Below are positions 17,690 through 26,040 of a stretch of DNA of 64,000 nucleotides, in pieces; position 1 is the stretch's first letter, and each line of letters opens with the position of its first letter. Position numbers and translations under genes: made by a program. The DNA lies in the NCBI GenBank assembly GCA_023511795.1, contig JAIMAU010000001.1, positions 450,384 through 514,383 of the forward strand, in the 5' to 3' direction. The stretch comes from Armatimonadota bacterium (GTDB lineage: Bacteria > Armatimonadota > UBA5829 > DTJY01). The notes under the pieces were generated by a model. That model did no database searches. It was not told where the DNA came from and saw nothing but the letters and a program-made list of their open reading frames with translations.

Positions 17690-18550
17690 ATGACAAATAG
17701 CCGTATAGCGATTTGGGTTATATTTTGGTGCCTTCTAGCATCAGGTGTGCTGATTTTTGCAGGTTGTGGCAAGCCTAGGTTTCCTAAAGCGCCGATAAAG
17801 CCAGTTAACGAATTCTCGCTTGGAACAGCGAAGTTTAAGCCATTTGTTAGGCCCCCAACGGCTCAGGAATTGTTCGACCGCACACTTGAGTTTTATGATT
17901 CTTTCAGCAGCGCTGCTGTATCCTGGCGTCAAAGCGAGCACCATTTCGAGGGCCAGCCCGTCGAACCCAGTGGTGCAGTCGAAGGGATAAAAGAAAAAAC
18001 CGGTACTGCTAGTGTGGAACTTAGGTATGTCAAACCAGATAAGCTATTGTACAAGCGCGATGGGGATTCACCGCTCACGGAAGTTATAAACGGTGGTGTC
18101 CATCTTTTCTACGTGCCTGAGCAAGAGATATGTTTTCGTTCGCGCCCAGGAGCAAGAAACGAGATTCCTTCGCACTTGTTGGCTAGGTTTCTTGGCCTTA
18201 TACCTGTAGATGATAGGGAGTATTCTTCTTTGCAGTTGTTAAGGGAAAATAAGGTTGGTAGTGCGGATGTTTACCTTCTGGAAGCAAAGCTACCCTCCAA
18301 GGTTGCTGGCACGCGAACTTTACCGGCGGAGGTCCGCCGCTTCTACATTGGGAAGTCAGACCTCCTGCTTCGTCGAACTGAGATCAAAGAGATTGCAGAT
18401 GGAGTAAATATAGGCGCATCGGAAAACCGGAGGACGTATCAATTCCTGGGTTTTATTGCTAATTCTCCGCTCTCGGATGATTTGTTCCCTACCGAATGTC
18501 CGAAGAATATACGTGTTGCAACCATGCCTTCATCTGGTTTGCCGCGCTGA
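17690..18550 (+). CDS. Lipoprotein with LolA-like fold features
   Basis: 286 aa. The ATG at 17690 has AAGGAG seven bases upstream. The N-terminus is a lipoprotein signal, with a hydrophobic core IWVIFWCLLASGVLI and lipobox IFAGC, so Cys would be acylated. The body (TLEFYDSFSSAAVSW, RYVKPDKLLYK, GVHLFYVPE, RRFYIGKSDLLLRRTEI) has the strand order of LolA/outer-membrane lipoprotein-sorting-like domains: an early helix with a 'what fraction is shaken' pattern, then curved sheets. This family carries lipids or lipoproteins across the periplasm, but the resemblance is only by pattern. The gap to the UroD-family gene is 16 bp, so they are co-transcribed. Confidence 0.8.
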   Translation: MTNSRIAIWVIFWCLLASGVLIFAGCGKPRFPKAPIKPVNEFSLGTAKFKPFVRPPTAQELFDRTLEFYDSFSSAAVSWRQSEHHFEGQPVEPSGAVEGIKEKTGTASVELRYVKPDKLLYKRDGDSPLTEVINGGVHLFYVPEQEICFRSRPGARNEIPSHLLARFLGLIPVDDREYSSLQLLRENKVGSADVYLLEAKLPSKVAGTRTLPAEVRRFYIGKSDLLLRRTEIKEIADGVNIGASENRRTYQFLGFIANSPLSDDLFPTECPKNIRVATMPSSGLPR

Positions 18551-18566
18551 GAAAGGAAGAAACAGC

Positions 18567-19784
18567 ATGACTTCACGAGAAAGAATTCTTACCGCATTAG
18601 CCCATAAAGAGCCTGACCGCGTGCCAATTGATTTTGGGGGCATGCGCTCGACAGGCATAATGGCCATAGCATACAACAAGCTTAAAGCATACCTGGGAAT
18701 TACAGGTGGTGAAACGCGAGTCTATGATACCATGCAACAGTTAGCTCTTCCCGAGCCCCAAATACTTGAGCGGTTCCATGTTGATGTGATTGACCTAAAC
18801 AATACCCTGGGGCGTTTTGAAGAAGAGTGGAAGGATTGGACGCTACCCGATGGTTCGCCTGCAAAAGTGCCCGTTGATTTTAATCCTATTCGCGAAGGAG
18901 ATTGCCTGGTTGTTAAGGATTCGCTTGGTCGAGTGCAGATGCGAATGCCCGACGGATGTCTTTATTTCGAGCCATGCTTCAATCCACTGGCAGACGCATA
19001 TACATTTGCCGATGTAGACCGACTGTTTGAAATGAAGCCCGTTGAACCGAAGGACCTTCTCAGCATGCAGGAGCGTGCAAAATGGCTCTATGAAAACACG
19101 GATTATGCGATTATGCTTGGATTTGGCGGCAATATCTTAGAAGGAGGACAGAACGCTTTCGGATGGGAGCGGTTCATGACTGAAATTGCTTTGAATACTG
19201 CGCTTGTTGAGTACGCACTGGATAAGATGGTTGAGGTTTACATGGAAAACTTGCGAATCTACCTAGAAATGCTTGGCGGTTACATTCAGTTGATTCAAAT
19301 GGGCGACGATCTTGGGACACAAATTGCTACAATGCTTTCGCCCGACCTCTATCGTCGAGTGGTCAAGCCAAGGCATGCTAAGCAATATTGGTATGTTCGA
19401 GAGCATTCAGACGTTCACGTTTTCTTGCATGCATGCGGTTCATGCTGGGAGATTATGGGTGACTTGATTGAAGAAGGTGTTGAAGCGCTAAACCCGGTTC
19501 AGACTTCGGCAGCAGGGATGGATCCTCGCAGGCTAAAAAAGGAATTTGGAGATAAGCTTACGTTTTGGGGTGGAGGATGCGACACGCAGTCAGTTCTTCC
19601 AAACGCCACTCCAGAAGAAATCAAACAACACGTGAAAGAGCGCATTGAGATATTTGCTCCAGGAGGCGGTTTTGTCTTTACACAAATCCACAACGTCCAG
19701 GCAAACGTACCGCCGCAGAACGTCGTAGCTTGCTATGATGCCGCTTGGCGATATGGGAAATATCCAATAGGAAGTATTGATTAA
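18567..19784 (+). CDS. Uroporphyrinogen decarboxylase (URO-D) family protein
   Basis: 405 aa. ATG 18567 with GAAAGGAAG upstream; an earlier start in this frame (18456) would overlap the lipoprotein gene by ~95 bp and is rejected. The family pattern is obvious: MTSRERILTALAHKEPDRVP at the start, LHACGSCWEIMGDLIEEGV, and GGCDTQSVLPN with a C-terminal GGGFVFTQIHNVQ. Members of this branch are usually corrinoid-dependent methyltransferases (MtaA/CmuA-like) or related enzymes rather than haem-pathway decarboxylases, because length and context differ and no hem genes are near. No corrinoid protein is adjacent, so the substrate is unknown. Confidence 0.9.
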   Translation: MTSRERILTALAHKEPDRVPIDFGGMRSTGIMAIAYNKLKAYLGITGGETRVYDTMQQLALPEPQILERFHVDVIDLNNTLGRFEEEWKDWTLPDGSPAKVPVDFNPIREGDCLVVKDSLGRVQMRMPDGCLYFEPCFNPLADAYTFADVDRLFEMKPVEPKDLLSMQERAKWLYENTDYAIMLGFGGNILEGGQNAFGWERFMTEIALNTALVEYALDKMVEVYMENLRIYLEMLGGYIQLIQMGDDLGTQIATMLSPDLYRRVVKPRHAKQYWYVREHSDVHVFLHACGSCWEIMGDLIEEGVEALNPVQTSAAGMDPRRLKKEFGDKLTFWGGGCDTQSVLPNATPEEIKQHVKERIEIFAPGGGFVFTQIHNVQANVPPQNVVACYDAAWRYGKYPIGSID

Positions 19785-19818
19785 AAATCAATTAGGCAAG
19801 CCATAGTTTTGCCAGTGC

Positions 19819-19846
19819 TTGACATTTTGGCAGTTTTATGTATAAT
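19819..19846 (+). promoter_or_regulatory. Promoter for the GH3 gene
   Basis: TTGACA (19819-19824), 16-bp spacer, perfect TATAAT (19841-19846), about 50 bp before the start codon. Confidence 0.75.
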
Positions 19847-19895
19847 AAATATAACCCCAAGTGAATTGCCTCAATAGAAATTGTAAAGGTAAAGC

Positions 19896-22196
19896 ATGAA
19901 ATCCTATCAGGCGATTTCCCTTCTATATTGCATAATTGCTTTGTTTATTCTTCCTTCAATCTGCTTGGCTGAGGTAACGCTTTTGGAGGCAAAGCGTAGT
20001 CTCCCTGACGGTAGCCAAGTTTCGTTCTCCAATATTGCTGTAACCGCTAGCTTCCCGCGGTGTATATATGCCGAAGCTATTGATAGGAGCCAGGGAATTA
20101 GAATAAATACGGACAAGATATTCTCCGAGAATGAGCTGATTTATGTATCAGGTACAATTGAGACAGACCCTCTAACGGGAGAGCGGTATATTTTTGCCTA
20201 CCCAGAATATCCACAGCGCTCAGGGGGCGCGCATGTAGTTAAACCCATTGGAATGAACGCAAGAGCAGTGACTGGCGGGGATTGCGGCCTTCAGCAAGGC
20301 ATAGCTGGCGATGCCAATTTAAATAATATCGGCTTACTGGTAACAATTTGGGGAACGGTCACAACATATGATTACAATAACCCTGCGCGTTGGTTTAAAA
20401 TTAGCGACTCACCCGGCACCGAAGTCAAGATTATTGCTTCTGACGGTGTTAATGTTGACAAGGATTGGAAGTTTGTTAGGGTTACAGGAGTCGTCACTGC
20501 TGAGAAGGAAGACGGCATGATGATTCGTGCCGTTAAGGTCCGCAGGCAAAGCGACATTGTGTGTCATGAGACACGCTCGGCTGCTAGACTTGCGCTAATG
20601 ACGTTGGATGAAAAAATTGGTCAACTATTTCAAATTCGAATAGATGGTCCAACGTTAGACGAGTCGGAACGCCAGATAATCCAGAGTAAGCACATCGGCG
20701 GGGTAGTTTATTTTCAATATAATGGCAACCTAAATGACCCAGTTCAGGCTGCTACACTCAGCAATGATCTGCAAGAATGTGCCATTGGCCCAGATGGTCG
20801 AGGCATCCCTCTGCTTCTTTCACTTGACCAAGAAGGCGGCAGGGTTACAAGAATAACCGGCGGCGCTGAATTTCCTGGCAACATGGCTATTGGGGCATCT
20901 CGTTCTGCCCAAATGTCGTTTTTGACTGGCAGTGTCTTCGGAGCAGAGATAAAAGCCATTGGGGCGAATATGAATCTAGCGCCAGTATTGGATGTAAATA
21001 ATAACCCGCTGAATCCTGTAATTGGGGTTCGCTCATTTGGCGAACAGGCGCAATTGGTTTCAGACCTCGGAATAGCTTATATGGAAGGATTACATAGCCA
21101 AGGAGTGCTTGCGACAGGAAAGCATTTTCCAGGGCATGGAGATACCGCCGTTGATTCGCATACCGGCCTGCCGATTGTAACTTATGATTTCGAGACTCTG
21201 GACACTATCCATGGAAAACCTTTTAGAGATTTGGTAAACAGGGGCCTTGATGCCATAATGACCGCACATATAGTTGTTACTTGCCTAGACCCCAATCATC
21301 CTGCCACCTTATCGCCTCAAGTGATTGAAGGTTATCTTCGAACTAACATTGGGTTTGATGGTGTGGTTATGACTGACTCAATGGGTATGGCAGGGATTAC
21401 CTCTAATTATACGGTCGAGCAAGCAGCGGTAATGGCAGTTCAAGCAGGTGTGGATATGCTGTCTCTTCCACCAAATCTAGATGCGGCTTTCGATGCCGTC
21501 AAATCAGCTGTGCTAAATGGACAGATTCCGTTATCTCGGATTGACCAAGCGGTTGCCAGGATCCTTCGTTTGAAGTATCGGTCCGGCGTTTTCGACAATC
21601 CTTATGTCGACGCAAGCATGGCTGATGATATTGTGGGCAATTCCGACCACAGAAATGCTGAATTAATTGCGGCAAGAGCAGGAGTCACCTTAGTTCAGAA
21701 TATAGATGGCTATCTTCCTTTAAGTCTTTCTCCCTCTCAGAAAATACTTCTCGTAACGGTGCAGTCGTCCGAGACAACGACCGATGCCGCCACTCGATTC
21801 GCTACGATAATGAGCCAAAAACATTCCAATATCCAATCAATTCCGATATCAGCGAATCCAACTTCATCGGAGCGGAACAATGTTAAGAATGCTGCAGTGT
21901 CTGCAAGTGTGGTAATAGTCGGTACCTCAAGAGCCCAGCTTTCTTCCAATTCAGGCCAGGCGACGCTAGTAAACCAACTAGTATCAATGGGAAAACCAGT
22001 TGTCGTTGTGGGGCTTCGAGAACCTTATGAGTTGGCGAGCTTTCTCGGTGTGAAAGCTTATGTTGCGGCATATAACTACAGAAACTGCGGTTTCCAAGCA
22101 GCTGCTGATGTGATCTTCGGCGATGTCAATCCAACTGGTGTGCTTCCTGTTACTATTCCAGATTTATATCCTTTTGGCCATGGATTAAGCTACTAG
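19896..22196 (+). CDS. Secreted GH3 beta-N-acetylhexosaminidase with N-terminal OB-like domain
   Basis: 766 aa. A signal peptide (LLYCIIALFILPSICLAE) is followed by residues ~25-220 with an OB-fold-like pattern (YVSGTIETDPLTGER, VTIWGTVTTYD, VRVTGVVTAEKEDG), then a GH3 catalytic barrel of the NagZ type. The diagnostic KHFPGHGDT-x-x-DSH motif (residue ~408) carries the catalytic His/Asp pair, and VMTDSMGM (residue ~490) the nucleophile Asp. A GH3 C-terminal domain follows. NagZ enzymes remove GlcNAc from peptidoglycan fragments or, when secreted, from chitin-type glycans. A signal peptide plus an accessory domain argues for extracellular action rather than muropeptide recycling. It has its own promoter. 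Confidence 0.93.
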   Translation: MKSYQAISLLYCIIALFILPSICLAEVTLLEAKRSLPDGSQVSFSNIAVTASFPRCIYAEAIDRSQGIRINTDKIFSENELIYVSGTIETDPLTGERYIFAYPEYPQRSGGAHVVKPIGMNARAVTGGDCGLQQGIAGDANLNNIGLLVTIWGTVTTYDYNNPARWFKISDSPGTEVKIIASDGVNVDKDWKFVRVTGVVTAEKEDGMMIRAVKVRRQSDIVCHETRSAARLALMTLDEKIGQLFQIRIDGPTLDESERQIIQSKHIGGVVYFQYNGNLNDPVQAATLSNDLQECAIGPDGRGIPLLLSLDQEGGRVTRITGGAEFPGNMAIGASRSAQMSFLTGSVFGAEIKAIGANMNLAPVLDVNNNPLNPVIGVRSFGEQAQLVSDLGIAYMEGLHSQGVLATGKHFPGHGDTAVDSHTGLPIVTYDFETLDTIHGKPFRDLVNRGLDAIMTAHIVVTCLDPNHPATLSPQVIEGYLRTNIGFDGVVMTDSMGMAGITSNYTVEQAAVMAVQAGVDMLSLPPNLDAAFDAVKSAVLNGQIPLSRIDQAVARILRLKYRSGVFDNPYVDASMADDIVGNSDHRNAELIAARAGVTLVQNIDGYLPLSLSPSQKILLVTVQSSETTTDAATRFATIMSQKHSNIQSIPISANPTSSERNNVKNAAVSASVVIVGTSRAQLSSNSGQATLVNQLVSMGKPVVVVGLREPYELASFLGVKAYVAAYNYRNCGFQAAADVIFGDVNPTGVLPVTIPDLYPFGHGLSY

Positions 22197-22223
22197 GCCG
22201 CAAGAAATGGTAAATAACAATCC

Positions 22224-22253
22224 TTGACGATTTTAACTAGTCTATGGTAAATA
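22224..22253 (+). promoter_or_regulatory. Possible promoter of the structured RNA before trpS
   Basis: TTGACG (22224-22229), 18-bp spacer, TAAATA (22248-22253). The -10 is poor, but transcription from here would begin just before the first stem of the RNA. Confidence 0.4.
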
Positions 22254-22263
22254 AAAACAAAGG

Positions 22264-22455
22264 ATGCGAAAGGAAATTGAAAATTATGTAATATGGGCTT
22301 GGCGATGGACGTATGCAGCTTGTCCATTTGCCAAGCTGGACTGAAGAAATGCAGTCTAAGTTTATGGCCGTGGGCAAGCTGCGTGGGCTCGCTCACGGCT
22401 GTTTTGCAATGTAAGAAAGGGCCGGAAGCGAGACAAGAAGCTTTCCGGCCTTTTT
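22264..22455 (+). ncRNA. Unrecognised multi-hairpin structured RNA with kissing loops, upstream of trpS
   Basis: By hand folding: a closing stem (TGCGAAA 22265-22271 with TTTTGCA 22402-22408) encloses three hairpins. Hairpin 1 pairs GCTTGGC (22297-22303) and ATGGAC (22305-22310) with GTCCAT (22322-22327) and GCCAAGC (22330-22336). Hairpin 2 pairs GACTG (22339-22343) with CAGTC (22352-22356). Hairpin 3 pairs GCCGTGGGC (22367-22375) with GCTCACGGC (22391-22399). The loops of hairpins 1 and 3 are complementary over 10 nt (22312-22321 with 22376-22385, two of them G-U). A strong terminator ends it. It is not a T-box (no GGTGG-ACC antiterminator sequence). Either a ~195-nt small RNA or a trpS leader; I do not recognise the family. 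Confidence 0.6.
22420..22455 (+). terminator. Intrinsic terminator between the structured RNA and trpS
   Basis: GGCCGGAAGC (22420-22429) pairs with GCTTTCCGGCC (22440-22450, one bulged T), followed by five T. Confidence 0.88.
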
Positions 22456-22502
22456 AGTGTGGCGAAATATCACTTGCGGAGTCTCGAATTCTGGAGGTTT
22501 TT

Positions 22503-23498
22503 ATGAAAGGAAGAATACTTACAGGCGACCGACCCACCGGACCATTACACCTAGGACATTACGTGGGTTCGCTAGCCAATCGAGTCAAGCTTCAAAATGA
22601 GTATGAAACGTTTATTATTATCGCTGATGTGCAAGCGCTGACCACGAACTTTGAGCATCCAGAGAAACTTCCGGCCGATGTGCGCCAAGTTACCCAGGAT
22701 TACCTGGCGGCTGGGATTGATCCAGAGAAGACAACAATTTTTGTTCAATCACTGGTGCCGGAGATTGCAGAGCTTACCATATTCTACTCAATGTTCGTTA
22801 CTGTAAATGTTCTTCGACATAATCCAACTATTAAGACAGAAGCAAAGCAATACGGCTATAAGGATATGACCTATGGCTTCCTAGGCTATCCTGTAAGCCA
22901 AGCGGCGGATATCACATTCTGCAAGGCAAATCTTGTTCCAGTGGGCGCAGACCAAGTTCCTCATATCGAATTTGCACGCAAAATAGTTCGTAGGTTTAAT
23001 GAGCTTTACAAACCGGTGCTTGTCGAGCCTGAGGCGCTTGTAGGCGAGGTTGGACGGCTTGTTGGGCTTGATGGCAATGCGAAAATGAGTAAGAGCTTGG
23101 GGAATTGTATTTATCTTTCGGATAGCCCAGAGGAAGTAGAGAAAAAGGTCAACATGGCGGTCACAGACCCTGCTCGAATGCGCAGAAGCGACCCTGGACA
23201 TCCAAACGTATGCACAGTATTTGCATATCACAAAGTCTTTAATCCTGATTTTATAAAGGAGCTTAAGAAAGAGTGCGAAACAGCAGGGATTGGTTGTGTA
23301 GAGTGCAAAAAACGCCTTGCAAAAGAAATAAATGCACTTCTCGACCCGATACGCGAGCGCCGAGCAAAGTACGAAGCAAATCCAAAGCTAATTGACGATA
23401 TCCTAATTGCTGGAACCAAGCGCGCCCGTGAGGAAGGTGCCAAAACTATGGCTGAAGTTCGTGAAGCAATGTGCTTGGATTACTTTGAGATAAAGTAA
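22503..23498 (+). CDS. trpS: Tryptophanyl-tRNA synthetase
   Basis: 331 aa, the normal compact bacterial length. It charges tRNA-Trp in the cytoplasm. The class I HIGH signature appears as PLHLGH (residues ~16-21) after TGDRPTG, the KMSKS motif as KMSKS at residue ~194, and the Trp-binding region includes GYPVSQAADI and VPVGADQVPHIE. The start ATG has GGAGG five bases upstream. The gene sits 47 bp after a terminator, so its expression depends on read-through or on a promoter hidden in that 47-bp gap; no good one is visible. Confidence 0.97.
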   Translation: MKGRILTGDRPTGPLHLGHYVGSLANRVKLQNEYETFIIIADVQALTTNFEHPEKLPADVRQVTQDYLAAGIDPEKTTIFVQSLVPEIAELTIFYSMFVTVNVLRHNPTIKTEAKQYGYKDMTYGFLGYPVSQAADITFCKANLVPVGADQVPHIEFARKIVRRFNELYKPVLVEPEALVGEVGRLVGLDGNAKMSKSLGNCIYLSDSPEEVEKKVNMAVTDPARMRRSDPGHPNVCTVFAYHKVFNPDFIKELKKECETAGIGCVECKKRLAKEINALLDPIRERRAKYEANPKLIDDILIAGTKRAREEGAKTMAEVREAMCLDYFEIK

Positions 23499-23639
23499 TG
23501 CATTTGTAGTTCTACATGAAATGCTAATAAATCCAAGGCTTTCTGGTCCAGAGTTTTCAAACTGGGTTTTCGGTTTAATTTCTTGTGAAATAATAAAATT
23601 GCAAAAACAATTTTAGTTGTGGTGAGGAAGGCATTGCTA

Positions 23640-24200
23640 ATGGTTGGTCCTACTCTTGTCGGGAAGAAAGCCAAGCTCAGACCACTACGCGATGATGATT
23701 TGGAAAGGCGCGTCAAGTGGCTAAACGACCCCGAAACACATAAATTGCTAATGGGGTGCGAACCTAGCCGACAATTATATCTTGCAGATGCCCAGCGGTG
23801 GCGCAGCATCCTTGAATCAGACCCTTCTGCGCTTGTGTTTGCCATTGATACTATTCACGGCCGGCATATTGGTGACGTAGACCTCCACAATATTGACAAA
23901 TCCAAGAAATCCGCAAAGCTTACAATCCTCATCGGCGACAAATCATATTGGGACCGTGGCTATGGCAGCGATGTTATAAAGACGCTTTTAGATTATGCAT
24001 TTTCCGACCTTGGTCTTGAAAGTGTAGCACTTCGGGTATTTGCGTTTAATAAGCGTGCCATGCGATGTTATGAGAAATGCGGATTTCGACAGGTTGAAAG
24101 CAAGCCCATCGATTCGAATACCGAAGAGATAAGCATGGTGGCTACTAAGGAAAGCTTTGCTTTGGCAATGTTGCAAAATCAGCAACTTAGAGCTGCATAA
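23640..24200 (+). CDS. GNAT-family N-acetyltransferase (RimJ/RimL-like)
   Basis: 186 aa. ATG 23640 has GAGGAAGG eight bases upstream; the in-frame GTG at 23619 is less likely. The acetyl-CoA fold is visible: LRPLRDDDLERRVKWLND at the start, GDVDLHNID, LTILIGDKSYWDRGYGSDVI (acetyl-CoA-binding loop) and VFAFNKRAMRCYEKCGF, a classic RimL-type ending. These enzymes acetylate protein N-termini or small amines. The acceptor cannot be told. Monocistronic between trpS and the ABC ATPase gene. Confidence 0.9.
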   Translation: MVGPTLVGKKAKLRPLRDDDLERRVKWLNDPETHKLLMGCEPSRQLYLADAQRWRSILESDPSALVFAIDTIHGRHIGDVDLHNIDKSKKSAKLTILIGDKSYWDRGYGSDVIKTLLDYAFSDLGLESVALRVFAFNKRAMRCYEKCGFRQVESKPIDSNTEEISMVATKESFALAMLQNQQLRAA

Positions 24201-24240
24201 TTTTTAGACACACAAAATTCCCCAATATTATCTAGGTTTT

Positions 24241-24249
24241 TGGTATAAT
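24241..24249 (+). promoter_or_regulatory. Extended -10 promoter for the ABC ATPase gene
   Basis: TGGTATAAT is an extended -10 (TGnTATAAT) with no good -35. The predicted leader is only about 12 nt and contains no Shine-Dalgarno sequence. Confidence 0.5.
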
Positions 24250-24267
24250 GATTGCAATCTTTTTAGT

Positions 24268-25578
24268 ATGAGTACCCGCGGGATGCAGAGCCTTTTTAAG
24301 CTTGACAGGCTAAGAATCTCCTATAATTCAGTTCCAGTTCTAGATGACATTTCCTTTAAAGTAAACAGAGGGGAATTCCTGGGAATCATAGGGCCAAACG
24401 GCTCTGGAAAGTCTACTCTTCTTCGAGCGATGACTGGGATTCTTCCGCCGGCTGCTGGGTCGGTTAAGTTAGAGGGCAAAGAGGTATCGCAGATTCCCAG
24501 CCGTTCTTTAGCTTTGCGTATTGCTGTTGTTCCCCAAGAAATTCTGGTAACCTTTGACTTTACGGTGCTTGAAATTGTTCTTATGGGGCGTGCCCCGTAT
24601 CTCGGAAGGCTTGAATTCGAAGACCAAGACGATCTTGAAATTGCAAGAGAGGCGCTAAAACGCACGAATCTACTCCATCTAGCCAATCGCAGAATAGAAA
24701 AGTTAAGCGGTGGCGAACGACAAAGAGTTATGATAGCCAGGGCGCTTGCTCAGAACACCGATATTCTATTTCTTGACGAACCAACTGCTCATCTCGACAT
24801 CAATTACCAAGTTGAGATACTTCATCTGCTCAAACGTGAGAATGTCGAATACGGAAAGACAATTGTCGTTGTTTTGCATGATCTCAATTTAGCTGCGGAG
24901 TTTTGCAATCGGTTGCTGATGTTGAGTGGTGGAAAGCTATATGTTGATGGCACGCCCGAGGAGGTTATTACGGCATCGAACGTTCAGAAAGTATATGGAA
25001 CCCCAGTTTGGGTCCGCAGGCATCCGACGTCGGGGCGTCCGTATGTACTTTCGATTAGCAGCAGGGGAATCGCGTCTAAACTTGCTGCCGAGGCAGTTGG
25101 ATTACAAGGATACAAAGTTCATGTAATTTGCGGTGGTGGTAGCGGCGCCACGATATTCGCTAATCTTCTTGAGATGGGTTGTGAGGTTACAGCTGGGGTT
25201 GTCAACATTGGCGATACCGATCAAGAGGCAGCTGAAACATTGGGAATCGAATATGTCGAGGAGTCGCCTTTCTCACCGATTTCGGAGAAAGCGCAAAGTG
25301 CGAATGTTGACTTCATTTTGCGTTCTGATGCGGTGGTTGTTGCGGAAGCTCCATTTGGCACTGGAAATTTGGCAAACTTACAGTGTGCATTGCAAGCTCT
25401 TGAAGCTGGGAAACCTGTTGCAGTGATTGGGCAATTAGAAGGCTTTGCTGAGCGTGATTTTTCTAATGGCAGAGCGGCAGAGATGTTTGGAAAACTTATC
25501 GAGAACGGAGCTTCGGTTCTAAATTCAGCCGATGAACTTGCCGCTTGGATTGCTAAAACAAGGACCTGTGTAGTATAA
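24268..25578 (+). CDS. ABC transporter ATPase (FecE/BtuD type) fused to a Rossmann-like C-terminal domain
   Basis: 436 aa. Residues ~5-245 form a complete ABC ATPase of the iron-siderophore/haem/vitamin B12 importer family: Walker A GPNGSGKST (~41), Q-loop VVPQEILV, signature LSGGERQRV (~146), Walker B ILFLDEPT, H-loop VVLHDLNL. From ~265 onward is a second domain of ~170 residues (VHVICGGGSGATIFANLLE, AGVVNIGDTDQEAAETLGI, AVVVAEAPFGTGNLANLQ, KPVAVIGQ) that looks like a nucleotide-type alpha/beta fold. No permease or binding protein is nearby, so it must work with subunits encoded elsewhere. Whether the extra domain senses or processes the imported cofactor is inference. Confidence 0.88.
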   Translation: MSTRGMQSLFKLDRLRISYNSVPVLDDISFKVNRGEFLGIIGPNGSGKSTLLRAMTGILPPAAGSVKLEGKEVSQIPSRSLALRIAVVPQEILVTFDFTVLEIVLMGRAPYLGRLEFEDQDDLEIAREALKRTNLLHLANRRIEKLSGGERQRVMIARALAQNTDILFLDEPTAHLDINYQVEILHLLKRENVEYGKTIVVVLHDLNLAAEFCNRLLMLSGGKLYVDGTPEEVITASNVQKVYGTPVWVRRHPTSGRPYVLSISSRGIASKLAAEAVGLQGYKVHVICGGGSGATIFANLLEMGCEVTAGVVNIGDTDQEAAETLGIEYVEESPFSPISEKAQSANVDFILRSDAVVVAEAPFGTGNLANLQCALQALEAGKPVAVIGQLEGFAERDFSNGRAAEMFGKLIENGASVLNSADELAAWIAKTRTCVV

Positions 25579-25632
25579 TATGCTGTCGCATCCGGTGTAA
25601 CTTGGATGGATGGGGCTCGAGCTAGCAAAGGA

Positions 25633-25672
25633 AATGGCACGAACGGCGGTTTTGCTGTGTGTTCGTGCCATT
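25633..25672. terminator. Hairpin between convergent genes, possible two-way terminator
   Basis: AATGGCACGAAC (25633-25644) pairs perfectly with GTTCGTGCCATT (25661-25672), a 12-bp stem. It lies between the ABC gene (+) and rpmB (-). No long T run follows on either strand (TTTCCTTT on the minus side), so termination is likely but imperfect. Confidence 0.55.
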
Positions 25673-25739
25673 AGTGTTAGGCTTTTCGCATTTGTATTCA
25701 TGCGCTTTGCCTTTGCCGCCAAAGCAAATTGCAAATCGG

Positions 25740-25955
25740 TTAGACGGCTCTCTGCACTTTGCCAGCTTTTAGGCATTTTGTGCAAACCCGGATGGTCTTC
25801 GGCATACCGTTGACCATAACTTTTGCAGATTGCAAATTTGGGAGCCATCTGCGCTTTGTCTTTGGAGCGCGAAGAGCCCACGATCCAGAGTGTTTATGGC
25901 GGATATTTTGTCCGAACTGCGGACCTTTTCCGCAGATTTCGCAAACTTTCGACAT
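25740..25955 (-). CDS. rpmB: Ribosomal protein L28
   Basis: 71 aa, the only minus-strand gene in the window. The start at 25955 has AGGAGG ten bases upstream; the frame runs further (to 26027) but the family begins at MSKVCEICGKGP. Two CxxC pairs (CEICGK, CTKCLK) make this the zinc-binding (C+) form of L28. The middle (HSGSWALRAPKTKRRWLPN) and VMVNGMPKTIRVC are the usual rRNA-binding signature. It is a large-subunit ribosomal protein. Divergent from the CBS-DUF1385 gene with a shared 85-bp gap. Confidence 0.96.
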   Translation of the reverse strand: MSKVCEICGKGPQFGQNIRHKHSGSWALRAPKTKRRWLPNLQSAKVMVNGMPKTIRVCTKCLKAGKVQRAV

Positions 25956-25997
25956 GGGTGTGAAACCTCCTAGTACTTTGCCGGAAAACACCCTAAC

Positions 25998-26027
25998 ATA
26001 ATAACACAACCAAGTAAGGTTTGGCAA
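25998..26027 (-). promoter_or_regulatory. Promoter of rpmB (minus strand)
   Basis: Read on the minus strand: TTGCCA (26027-26022), 18-bp spacer, TATTAT (26003-25998). Each hexamer has one mismatch to consensus. Confidence 0.65.
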
Positions 26028-26040
26028 GACCTATTGTACC

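Noticed and set aside
22420..22440. SRP-RNA-like CCGGAAG tetraloop motif
   Set aside because: The segment forms a much stronger terminator stem with 22440-22450, followed by a T run.
22197..22502. T-box leader for trpS
   Set aside because: The invariant antiterminator sequence (GGTGGnACCGCG type) is not present.
25610..25813. Plus-strand frame opposite rpmB
   Set aside because: Antisense to L28 and includes the convergent hairpin; no ribosome site.
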